This document shows, piece by piece, positions 50,981 to 58,591 of a DNA stretch of 64,000 bases (its first letter is position 1; each line of letters begins with the position of its first letter). The stretch is taken from NCBI GenBank assembly GCA_024234055.1, contig JACKOW010000014.1, forward strand, positions 1 through 64,000. The letters are read 5' to 3'. The position numbers were made by a program, and so were the translations under genes. Source of the DNA: Rhodanobacteraceae bacterium (lineage in GTDB: Bacteria > Pseudomonadota > Gammaproteobacteria > Xanthomonadales > SZUA-5). Under the pieces are notes generated by a model. The model made no database searches and was not told the DNA's origin. It saw nothing but the letters and a program-made list of their open reading frames with translations.

Positions 50981-53080
50981 ATGTCCACTCCAGAGATTGC
51001 CGATCGCGTGGCGCAATTGCGCGCCGAGATTCGCCAGCATGACTATCGCTACCACGTGCTCGACGCGCCCACTATTCCCGATGCCGAATACGACCGCCTG
51101 TTCCACGAACTGCGACGGCTGGAGGAGGCGCATCCGGAGCTGCTGACGCCCGATTCGCCCACCCAGCGGGTAGGCGCGACTCCGGTGGGTGATTTTGCGG
51201 CGGTGACCCATCGTGTGCCGATGTTGTCACTGGGCAATGCCTTCAGCGCCGGGGAAGTGCAGGACTTCGTCTCCCGTATCGAGCAGATGTTGGGGCGTAG
51301 CGAGGTCGAGTTCTCGGTCGAACCCAAGCTCGACGGGCTGGCCATCTCGCTGCTCTACCAGGACGGTCAGCTGGTGCAGGCGGCCACCCGTGGCGACGGC
51401 GTCACCGGTGAGGATGTGACCCATAGCGTGCGTACCATCCGCGCCGTGCCGCTGTCTCTGAATTCCGGGAGCGGCTGGCCGCAGACCCTGGAGGTGCGCG
51501 GGGAGGTCTACATGCCGCGTGCCGGATTTCTGGCCTTCAATCGCCGCGCCCGCGAGCGCGGCGAGAAGGAGCTGGTCAATCCGCGCAATGCCGCTGCCGG
51601 CAGCGTGCGCCAGCAGGACCCGCGCATGGCGGCGGCCAGGCCGCTGGCCTTCTACGCTTACGGGCTGGGTGAGGTCAGCGGCGCCGCGCTCGCCGATCGC
51701 CATACCGGCATCCTGCAGCGCTTGCGGGACTTTGGTCTGCCAGTGTCGCCCGAGGCCGGCAAGGCCGTCGGTGCGCAGGGTTGCCTGGACTATTTCCAGC
51801 GCATGGGCGAGCGCCGCCAATCGCTGGCCTATGACATCGACGGCGTGGTCTACAAGGTCGACCGCCTCGATTGGCAGGCCGAGCTCGGTTTCGTGTCGCG
51901 GGCGCCGCGTTGGGCCATCGCCCACAAGTTTCCGGCCGAGGAAGCGCTGACCACCTTGCTGGCCATCGATCTGCAGGTGGGACGGACCGGCGCAATCACG
52001 CCGGTGGCCCGGCTGGAGCCGGTGTTTGTCGGCGGCGCGACCGTTTCCAACGCCACGCTGCACAATTTCGACGAGGTGGCGCGCAAGGATCTGCGCGTGG
52101 GCGACTGTGTGATCGTGCGCCGCGCCGGCGATGTGATTCCGGAGGTGGTAGGGCCCGTGCTGGAACGCCGGCCGGCAGACGCGCAGACGCCGGACTTGCC
52201 CACCGCCTGTCCGCAGTGCGGTTCGCCGCTGGAGCGGGTCGAGGGCGAGGCAGTGATCCGCTGCACCGGCGGTCTGGTCTGTCCGGCCCAGCGCAAGGAG
52301 GCCATCCGCCATTTCGCGTCGCGTCGGGTCATGAATATCGAGGGCATCGGTGACAAGCTGGCCGAGCAACTGGTGGATGCCGGCCTGGTGCACACCATCG
52401 ATGAGCTGTATCGGCTGGACCTGGCCACCTTGTCCGGTCTCGATCGCATGGGCGAACGCTCGGCGGCGAACATTCTCGACGAACTGGAACGCAGCAAGAC
52501 CACCACGCTGGAGCGCTTCCTGTTTGCGCTCGGCATTCGCGATGTCGGTGAGTCCACCGCCAAGGCACTGGCAAGGCATTTCGGCAGCCTGGACCGGATC
52601 ATCGAGGCCAGCGCGCGCATGCAGCCCTATTTCGCGGATCCCGAGGCCCTGAAACAGAACGCCGTGAAGAAGGCGCTGGCCGCCGAACCGCTGATGCAGG
52701 TGCCCGATGTCGGCCCGGTGGTGGCTGAGCGCCTGTGGGCCTTCTTTGCTGATGAGCGCAATAGCCGAATCGTGGCGCAGCTGCGCGCCGCCGGCGTGCA
52801 CTGGCCGGAACATGAGCCGGCCGCCGCTGCCGGAGGGCCGTTGGCGGGTCAAACGGCAGTGTTGACAGGCACGCTGAGCGGCATGACCCGTGATGTGGCT
52901 GGCGCACGGCTGGAGGCGCTGGGTGCCAAGGTCTCGGGCAGCGTGTCGAAGAAGACCAGTTTCGTGGTGGCCGGAGCGGATGCTGGCTCCAAACTCACCA
53001 AGGCCCAGGAACTGGGGGTGCCGGTGCTGGACGAAGCCGCGCTGCTGGAATTGCTCGGTCGGCATGAAGCGGCAGACTAG
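50981..53080 (+). CDS. ligA: NAD-dependent DNA ligase LigA, 699 aa
   Basis: Seals nicks during replication and repair, using NAD. Domain Ia (HDYRYHVLDAPTIPDAEYDR) precedes the adenylation motif VEPKLDGLAISLLY (lysine near residue 116) and an OB fold with GATVSNATLHNFDEV. The zinc site is in CPQCGSPL...CTGGLVCPAQ, followed by helix-hairpin-helix repeats (NIEGIGDKLAEQLVDAGLV) and a C-terminal BRCT domain (VLTGTLSGMTRDVAGARLEA). It is full length and ends 36 bases before epmA. Confidence 0.97.
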   Translation: MSTPEIADRVAQLRAEIRQHDYRYHVLDAPTIPDAEYDRLFHELRRLEEAHPELLTPDSPTQRVGATPVGDFAAVTHRVPMLSLGNAFSAGEVQDFVSRIEQMLGRSEVEFSVEPKLDGLAISLLYQDGQLVQAATRGDGVTGEDVTHSVRTIRAVPLSLNSGSGWPQTLEVRGEVYMPRAGFLAFNRRARERGEKELVNPRNAAAGSVRQQDPRMAAARPLAFYAYGLGEVSGAALADRHTGILQRLRDFGLPVSPEAGKAVGAQGCLDYFQRMGERRQSLAYDIDGVVYKVDRLDWQAELGFVSRAPRWAIAHKFPAEEALTTLLAIDLQVGRTGAITPVARLEPVFVGGATVSNATLHNFDEVARKDLRVGDCVIVRRAGDVIPEVVGPVLERRPADAQTPDLPTACPQCGSPLERVEGEAVIRCTGGLVCPAQRKEAIRHFASRRVMNIEGIGDKLAEQLVDAGLVHTIDELYRLDLATLSGLDRMGERSAANILDELERSKTTTLERFLFALGIRDVGESTAKALARHFGSLDRIIEASARMQPYFADPEALKQNAVKKALAAEPLMQVPDVGPVVAERLWAFFADERNSRIVAQLRAAGVHWPEHEPAAAAGGPLAGQTAVLTGTLSGMTRDVAGARLEALGAKVSGSVSKKTSFVVAGADAGSKLTKAQELGVPVLDEAALLELLGRHEAAD

Positions 53081-53116
53081 GGCGGTCATGGGCTGGCGGG
53101 CCGAGGGCATGCTCCA

Positions 53117-54070
53117 ATGACGCTGCCGGCGCTGATGCGGCAGCGGGCGCAGCTGGTCTCGCTGATTCGCGAGTTCTTCGCGGCGCGCGGGGTGCTGGAG
53201 GTCAGCACGCCGGTGCTCTCGCAGGCCGGCAACAGTGATCCCAATATCGACAGCTTCAGCAGCCGATACCACGGTCCGCCGCTCGGTGGACCGGCCCTGC
53301 GCTGGTTGCGGACCTCCCCGGAGTTCTTCCACAAGCGCCTGTTGGCGGCTGGCTGTGGCGATCTGTATGAAATCGCCAGCGTGTTTCGTGATGGCGAGTG
53401 CGGCGCCCGCCATAATCCGGAGTTCACCCTGCTGGAGTGGTACCGGGTCGGTTTCGACCACCATCAACTGATGGATGAGGTCGAGGCGCTGGTGCGCACC
53501 CTGGCCGCCGCCTTCGGCCGCCAGCTGGGATCCGCCGAACGCCTGAGTTACCAGCAGTGCTACCAGCGCTACGTGGGTATCGACCCGCTGACGGCGAGTC
53601 GCGAGGATCTGGAGCAGGCCCTTTCGGACTGCACGATCAATCTGGAAGGGCTGAGCCGCGACGATCTGCTCGATCTGGTGCGCACCCATCTGATCGAGGC
53701 CCGGTGGAGCGATCAGCAGTTCCTGTTCATTCACGATTTTCCGGCCAGCCAGGCGGCGCTGGCGCGCATCCATCCGACCGATCCCCGAGTGGCCGAGCGC
53801 TTCGAGCTGTATCTGGGCCGGGTGGAACTGGCCAATGGCTATCACGAGCTCAACGATGCGGTCGAGCAACGTCAGCGTTTTGAGCGCGATCTGGCCGAAA
53901 GAGTGCGGCGCGGCGCGGCGCTGCCCGCCCTGGACGAGTTTCTGCTGCAGGCACTGCCGCAGATGCCCGATTGCGCCGGCGTGGCCATGGGTGTGGAGCG
54001 CCTGCACCAGTGGCTGGTCGGTGCCGACACCATCGAGGCGGTGATGCCGTTCGTGTTTGCGCGGGCTTGA
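53117..54070 (+). CDS. epmA: Elongation factor P--(R)-beta-lysine ligase EpmA (GenX/PoxA), 317 aa
   Basis: A truncated class II lysyl-tRNA synthetase paralogue that attaches (R)-beta-lysine to elongation factor P, helping ribosomes through polyproline. It lacks an anticodon-binding domain. Motifs are REFFAARGVLEVSTPVLS, the P-E-F-F-H-K-R-L-L block, motif 2 FRDGECGARHNPEFTLLEWY and motif 3 GVAMGVERLHQWLVG. Length is normal. The Pro-rich proteins encoded nearby would be natural beneficiaries. It is probably co-transcribed with ligA. Confidence 0.95.
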   Translation: MTLPALMRQRAQLVSLIREFFAARGVLEVSTPVLSQAGNSDPNIDSFSSRYHGPPLGGPALRWLRTSPEFFHKRLLAAGCGDLYEIASVFRDGECGARHNPEFTLLEWYRVGFDHHQLMDEVEALVRTLAAAFGRQLGSAERLSYQQCYQRYVGIDPLTASREDLEQALSDCTINLEGLSRDDLLDLVRTHLIEARWSDQQFLFIHDFPASQAALARIHPTDPRVAERFELYLGRVELANGYHELNDAVEQRQRFERDLAERVRRGAALPALDEFLLQALPQMPDCAGVAMGVERLHQWLVGADTIEAVMPFVFARA

Positions 54071-54096
54071 GGGGGCTGGCCTTGCGTGTTGGTGGC

Positions 54097-54317
54097 GTCA
54101 TTGCGAGCCACCTGTTTCGGCGCGAAACTGCACAGGGGCCATGAACCCGGTGTCGTAGGTCATGTTGTCCGCGTCAGCGGACTACGTGACATCGAATTGC
54201 GTCACGTAGCTCGCTACGCGAGCAACGTGACCTACAACAGCAAATCAACAACTTGCGATATGGGTTCATGGAGAGCCACCTGTTTCGGCCTGAAACTTCG
54301 CACGGGCCGTGAACCAC
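54097..54317. repeat. Paired GCGAGCCACCTGTTTCGG-type repeats with palindromic middle
   Basis: TTGCGAGCCACCTGTTTCGG and the following GCGAAACTGCACAGGGGCCA (54097-54149) recur as GAGAGCCACCTGTTTCGGCC with TGAAACTTCGCACGGGCC (54271-54317). Between them is a CTACGTGAC/GTCACGTAG-rich palindromic stretch. Related copies lie at about 55628-55678 (plus) and 55903-55953 (minus), with a remnant at 18-39. No gene is visible in the 410-bp gap. Confidence 0.75.
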
Positions 54318-54327
54318 AGGCTTGACT

Positions 54328-54402
54328 GTAGGAGCGACCTCGCGTCGCGACCGGCAAACCGCACGTTCTAGGCAGCGGTCGCGCCGCAAGGGCGCTCCTA
54401 CA
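54328..54402. repeat. REP-like pair, family 2 (TGTAGGAGCG type)
   Basis: CTGTAGGAGCGACCTCGCGT and the inverted CGCCGCAAGGGCGCTCCTAC bracket about 75 bp. The stems read CGCGTCGCG and GCGCCGC. Another pair is at 55815-55891. Confidence 0.82.
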
Positions 54403-54482
54403 GGTGAACGAATCCGTCGCCCAGAACTTTTTGCCAACTCTGCGGTCTGAGGACCCGTCTCCCATTGGGTACGCATCCAGGC

Positions 54483-55499
54483 ATGGAAGGATCTGCTGCA
54501 GTCAACGAAGTTCCAGAGCACATCGACCTCGCCGATCTGCATTCCAGATTCAGGCAATTGCGGGAAACCCTGTCGGCACAGGTGATCGGTCAGGCTGAGT
54601 TGGTCGAGTCGCTGCTGATTTCGCTGCTCTCCGATGGCCATCTGTTGGTGGAAGGTGCGCCGGGTTTGGCCAAGACCACGGCAGTCAAGGCGCTGGCAGC
54701 GCGGGTCGAGGCCAATTTCCAGCGGGTGCAATTCACCCCCGATCTGCTGCCCTCGGATCTGACCGGCACCGATATCTGGCGCCAGCAGGATGGACGGTTC
54801 GAGTTCCAGCCCGGCCCGCTGTTCCACAATCTGCTGCTGGCCGACGAGATCAACCGGGCGCCGGCCAAGGTGCAATCGGCGCTGCTTGAAGCCATGGGCG
54901 AACGCCAGATCACTGTCGGCGGCAAGACTTACGCGCTGCCGAAGTTGTTCCTGGTGATGGCCACCCAGAACCCGATCGAGCAGGAAGGCACCTATCCCTT
55001 GCCCGAGGCCCAGCTCGATCGCTTTCTGATGCATGTGCGGGTGGGCTATCCCGAGGCCGGCGCCGAGACGGCGATCTTGCGGCTGGTGCGCGATCAGGCT
55101 CGCAACGCCCTGCATTCGCGCAGCGAGAGCGTCGATCAGCTGTCACAGGCCGAGGTCTTCGCCGCCCGGTCGGCGGTGCTGGATCTGCATTTCTCCGAGT
55201 CGCTGGAGCGCTATCTGGTTGAGTTGGTGCTGGCCACACGCGACGCCAGCGGCTATGACAAGGGTTTGGCACGACGGATCGCCTGGGGCGCCAGCCCGCG
55301 TGGCTCGATCGCGCTGGAGCGCTGCGCCCGTGCCCGCGCCTGGCTGGCCGGCCGCGATTACGTCACCCCCGAAGACGTCCATGCGGTAGCCCCGGATGTG
55401 CTGCGCCATCGGGTCTTGCCCAGCTACGAGGCCACAGCCGAAGGCTGGGATGGCGGACGTCTGGTGGCCGAGCTGCTGCAGCGGGTGCCATTGCCATGA
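54483..55499 (+). CDS. MoxR-family AAA+ ATPase, 338 aa
   Basis: A chaperone-like AAA+ ATPase that typically works with VWA-domain proteins encoded beside it. Walker A is in LVEGAPGLAKTTAVKALA (near residue 59), Walker B in NLLLADEINRAPAKVQSALL, sensor 1 in LFLVMATQNPIEQEGTYPLP, and the C-terminal lid contains WGASPRGSIALERCARARAW. The start is the ATG at 54483; the TTG at 54465 is an alternative. It heads the DUF58-DUF4381-BatA-BatB-BatD cluster, from which it is separated by about 640 bp of repeats. Confidence 0.92.
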   Translation: MEGSAAVNEVPEHIDLADLHSRFRQLRETLSAQVIGQAELVESLLISLLSDGHLLVEGAPGLAKTTAVKALAARVEANFQRVQFTPDLLPSDLTGTDIWRQQDGRFEFQPGPLFHNLLLADEINRAPAKVQSALLEAMGERQITVGGKTYALPKLFLVMATQNPIEQEGTYPLPEAQLDRFLMHVRVGYPEAGAETAILRLVRDQARNALHSRSESVDQLSQAEVFAARSAVLDLHFSESLERYLVELVLATRDASGYDKGLARRIAWGASPRGSIALERCARARAWLAGRDYVTPEDVHAVAPDVLRHRVLPSYEATAEGWDGGRLVAELLQRVPLP

Positions 55500-56141
55500 C
55501 GCCACGGTGCGCGCTTTTGCAGGTCCAGACTTGTCTGGACGCTTTGGGTGTTGAGCTGCAGTGGTTGGCGATTGGCAACTAGCGATCAGGGCTCAGTGAT
55601 GGATGTTCCTGCAAGGTTGGAAGTGACGTTGTTGCGAGCCACTTGTTTCGTCCTGACACTGCAGACGGGCCATGAGCCCCGGCGTCATTGCGACCCCGGA
55701 CTTGATTCGGGGGAAGCAATCCAGACGCACCGCCGCAGCAACTCTGGATTGCTTCGTCGCTACGCTCCTCTCCATGAACCCATATCGCAAGTCGTTGGTT
55801 TGCTTGGTTCACCTGTAGGAGCGCCCTTGCGGCGCGACCGCTGCTTCGGACGTGCGGCTTGCCGGTCGCGACGCGAGGTCGCTCCTACAGGCGGGTTTGT
55901 GGTTCATGGCCCGCGGGCAGTTTCGGGCCGAAACAGGTGGCTCGCAATGACGCATGAACAAACATTGATATTGGTTCGGGGAGAGCGCCGCAAGGCAATC
56001 CAACGCGCTTCAAGCCAGATCCAGACCATCGGAAAGGTCGATCCCTGCGCCCCAATTGCCAGTTGCCAGTTGCCAGTTGCCAGTTGCTAGTTGCTAGTCG
56101 CCAAAACCCATCAACCCTCAAAAGCACAACCCATAAAGCAA
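55500..56141. repeat. 640-bp repeat cluster splitting the MoxR/Bat gene cluster
   Basis: In order: a perfect GTCCAGACTTGTCTGGAC palindrome (55523-55540); a TTGGCAACTAGC stretch (about 55572); a GCGAGCCACTTGTTTCG repeat (55628-55678); a CAATCCAGA/TCTGGATTG pair with CTTCGTCGCTACGCTCC; a family-2 REP pair (55815-55891); the inverted GCGAGCCACC repeat (55903-55953); and a TTGCCAG/TTGCTAG heptamer array (56056-56098). No protein gene is supported here. It is the densest repeat patch of the window. Confidence 0.8.
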
Positions 56142-57056
56142 ATGCCGCCAGCCACCTCGAACTCCCAAGGCATCCGCCCGACGCTGGCGGAACTGATCGC
56201 GCTCAGGGCGCGGGTGCAGGCGTGGCCGCCGCCGCAGCGGGCGCAGGGCAGTTCGGCCGGGCCGGCGACTTCGCCCTTGCGCGGTCGGGGCATGGACTAC
56301 GCCGAGTCGCGGCTGTACGCGCAAGGCGACGACGCCCGCCATATCGACTGGCGGGTGACCGCGCGCACCGGCCGCACCCATACCAAGGTCTTTCATGCCG
56401 AGCGCGATCGGGTCAGTCTGATCATTGCCGATACCTCGCCGCGGCTGTATTTCGGCACGCGCGTCTGTTTCAAGTCGGTGCAGGCCGCCTATGCCGGCGC
56501 GCTGGCGGCCTGGGCCGGGCAGCGCAGCGGAGATCGCATCAGCGCGCTGCGCGGCAGTGCCAGCGAGGCACCGTTGCCGCCGGCCGGCGGCGTGCGTGGC
56601 GCGCTGCGCGTACTCGATGCGCTGAACCGCTGGTATCAACAGCCGCCGGACGACGACCAGGGCCTGGACATCGCCCTGCAATCGGCGGCGCGGGTCTCCA
56701 AGCCTGGCTCGCGGATGATTGCGCTGATCGATCCGCGCAGCGTGGATGGCATCGACAACGCCCGCTGGACGGCGCTGTCGGCGCATCATGATGCGGTCGC
56801 GGTCTTGCTGGTCGATCCCCTGGAGCTGGCGCCGCCGCAGGCGCGGCTGGCTTTTGCCGGTGACCATCGCCGGGTGGAGCTGGATCTGGAGCAGGGCTCC
56901 ACTCAGGCGGCCTGGATGCACGCCTTTGCCGAGCGTTTCGAGCAGGCGCGCTCGCGTCTGCGCAGCCTGGGCTGGCGGGCAATGTCACTCAGCACCGATC
57001 AGGCGCCGGACCAGGTGCTGGCGGCGCTGCTGCCGTACAGACGTGAGGCCGCATGA
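56142..57056 (+). CDS. DUF58 domain-containing protein, 304 aa
   Basis: A cytosolic protein of the MoxR-associated DUF58 type. The family hallmark is the stretch GRGMDYAESRLYAQGDDARH running into IDWRVTARTGRTHTKVF (the D-x-R-x-I-x-W core). Behind it is a VWA-like fold starting at VSLIIADTSPRLYFG, with the degenerate DTS-x-x metal motif. Rather short for the family because the usual N-terminal membrane hairpin is missing. The start is the ATG at 56142; a few open codons upstream lie in the repeat array. It overlaps the DUF4381 gene by four bases. Confidence 0.88.
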   Translation: MPPATSNSQGIRPTLAELIALRARVQAWPPPQRAQGSSAGPATSPLRGRGMDYAESRLYAQGDDARHIDWRVTARTGRTHTKVFHAERDRVSLIIADTSPRLYFGTRVCFKSVQAAYAGALAAWAGQRSGDRISALRGSASEAPLPPAGGVRGALRVLDALNRWYQQPPDDDQGLDIALQSAARVSKPGSRMIALIDPRSVDGIDNARWTALSAHHDAVAVLLVDPLELAPPQARLAFAGDHRRVELDLEQGSTQAAWMHAFAERFEQARSRLRSLGWRAMSLSTDQAPDQVLAALLPYRREAA

Positions 57057-57520
57057 AGCCGGAGCTGCCCTTGCGCGATATTCATCTGCCGAGCGAGCCC
57101 TCGTGGTGGCCGCCGGCGCCGGGCTGGTGGTTGCTGGCGGCGGCGGTGCTGGTATTGCTGTTCCTGACGCTGCGCTGGGGCTTGCGGCGCTGGCGCGCCC
57201 GTCAGCGCCTGCGTGCCCTGCAGTTCGAATTCGATCAGGCGGCCGCGATTGCTGAGCCGCGCGCCTGTCTGATCGCGGTGTCGGAGCTGCTTCGGCGCGC
57301 CGCGCGCCATCGTGATCCGGCTGCCGCGACACTGACCGGGGCGGCCTGGACCGGCTTCCTTGATCGCCAGTTGGGTACCAAATCTCAGACCGTGTTCTCC
57401 GGTGAACTCGGGCAGCTGCTGCTCGATGGCGCCTATCGCCGGGAAGTCGACGCCGATGCCTTGCGTTCGCTGCTGACGCCGGCCCGGCAGTGCTTTCTGA
57501 ATCTGGTGCGCGGGCCATGA
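57053..57520 (+). CDS. DUF4381 domain-containing membrane protein, 155 aa
   Basis: A small membrane protein of the Bat cluster. LRDIHLPSEPSWWPPAPGWW followed by LLAAAVLVLLFLTLRWGLRR is the typical DUF4381 head, a W-W-P-P-A-P-G-W-W turn before a single helix. The cytoplasmic tail contains SELLRRAARHRDPA, GAAWTGFLDRQ and EVDADALRSLLTPAR. Function is unknown, presumably scaffolding of the MoxR/VWA complex. Coupled by four-base overlaps to the genes on both sides. Confidence 0.88.
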   Translation: MKPELPLRDIHLPSEPSWWPPAPGWWLLAAAVLVLLFLTLRWGLRRWRARQRLRALQFEFDQAAAIAEPRACLIAVSELLRRAARHRDPAAATLTGAAWTGFLDRQLGTKSQTVFSGELGQLLLDGAYRREVDADALRSLLTPARQCFLNLVRGP

Positions 57521-58539
57521 TTGCCGAACTGCTGAGCTGGGAATTCGCCTGGCCCTGGATGCTGCTGGCGCTACCGCTGCCCTGGCTGGCGGCGCGGCTC
57601 CTGCCACCGACGCAGGCGGGGCAGGGTGGCGCCTTGCGCACGCCCTTCTTTGGCGAACTGGAAACGCTGGCGGGCACTGCGGCGCGGGCTCGCAAATCGC
57701 ATCTCAGTCCGTGGATGCTGATGGCCTGGGCGTTGCTGTGCGTGGCCGCGGCGCGCCCGCAGATCCTTGGCGAGGCGATCAAGCCGCCGCAGGCGGGTCG
57801 CGATCTGCTGCTGGCGGTGGATCTGTCGGGCAGCATGGCTGCCGAGGACATGCGCCTGGGTGGCCGCATCGTCGACCGCCTGACGGCAGTGAAGGCGGTG
57901 CTGGGTGATTTTCTGGAGCGCCGCGCCGGTGATCGTGTGGGCCTGTTGCTGTTCGGCGAGCGCGCCTACGGCGTGACCCCACTGACCCTGGACCGCAACA
58001 GCGTGCGCCAGCAGCTGTTCGACAGCGTGGTCGGTCTGGCCGGACAGGAAACTGCCATCGGCGATGCCATCGCGCTGGCGGTCAAGCGTCTCAGCGATCC
58101 CGATGATGAGGTGGCCGAGCCCGGCCAGCGGGTACTGATCCTGCTGACTGACGGCGTCAATACCGCCGGTGCCATCGATCCGCTGCGTGCCACGGAATTG
58201 GCGAAATCGGCCGGTGTGCGCGTACACACCATCGGCTTTGGCGGCGAGGGCGAGGAGACTTTCTTCGGCATGCGCGTGCCCAGCCGTGCGCAGATCGACG
58301 AAACCACGCTGCGGCGCGTGGCCGACACCACCGGCGGCCGTTATTTCCGGGCTCGCGATACCTCGGAGCTGGCGGGTATCTATGCCGAGCTGGACCGGAT
58401 CGAACCCACGGCATTGCCGGGCGAGACCCTGCAGCCGCGTATCGAGCGCTATGTGCTGCCACTGAGCCTTGCCGCGCTGCTGGCCTTGATATCGATGCTT
58501 TTGCCCTGGTTGCCCGGGCGTCGCGGAGTGCCGGCATGA
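57517..58539 (+). CDS. VWA domain membrane protein, BatA-like, 340 aa
   Basis: Two N-terminal hydrophobic stretches (FAWPWMLLALPLPWLAARL and LMAWALLCVAAARPQ) lead into a von Willebrand A domain whose MIDAS motif is intact: LLAVDLSGSMAAEDM (D-x-S-x-S near residue 104), a conserved Thr in YGVTPLTLDRNSVRQQL, and LILLTDGVNTAGAIDP. One C-terminal helix (LPLSLAALLALISMLLPWLP) anchors the other end. Such proteins work with MoxR ATPases and are linked to envelope stress or aerotolerance. The ATG at 57517 overlaps the DUF4381 stop. Confidence 0.9.
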   Translation: MIAELLSWEFAWPWMLLALPLPWLAARLLPPTQAGQGGALRTPFFGELETLAGTAARARKSHLSPWMLMAWALLCVAAARPQILGEAIKPPQAGRDLLLAVDLSGSMAAEDMRLGGRIVDRLTAVKAVLGDFLERRAGDRVGLLLFGERAYGVTPLTLDRNSVRQQLFDSVVGLAGQETAIGDAIALAVKRLSDPDDEVAEPGQRVLILLTDGVNTAGAIDPLRATELAKSAGVRVHTIGFGGEGEETFFGMRVPSRAQIDETTLRRVADTTGGRYFRARDTSELAGIYAELDRIEPTALPGETLQPRIERYVLPLSLAALLALISMLLPWLPGRRGVPA

Positions 58540-58591
58540 TTTGCAGGTCTGCCAGACGTGGAAAGCGCCGTGTTGTGGCGAAGGTACGGCC

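Noticed and set aside
51227..54007. A 926-codon open frame on the minus strand opposite ligA and epmA
   Set aside because: It is the antisense shadow of two full-length, motif-complete genes in GC-rich DNA; its translation has no domain pattern and is His/Gln/Arg-rich as expected for such shadows.
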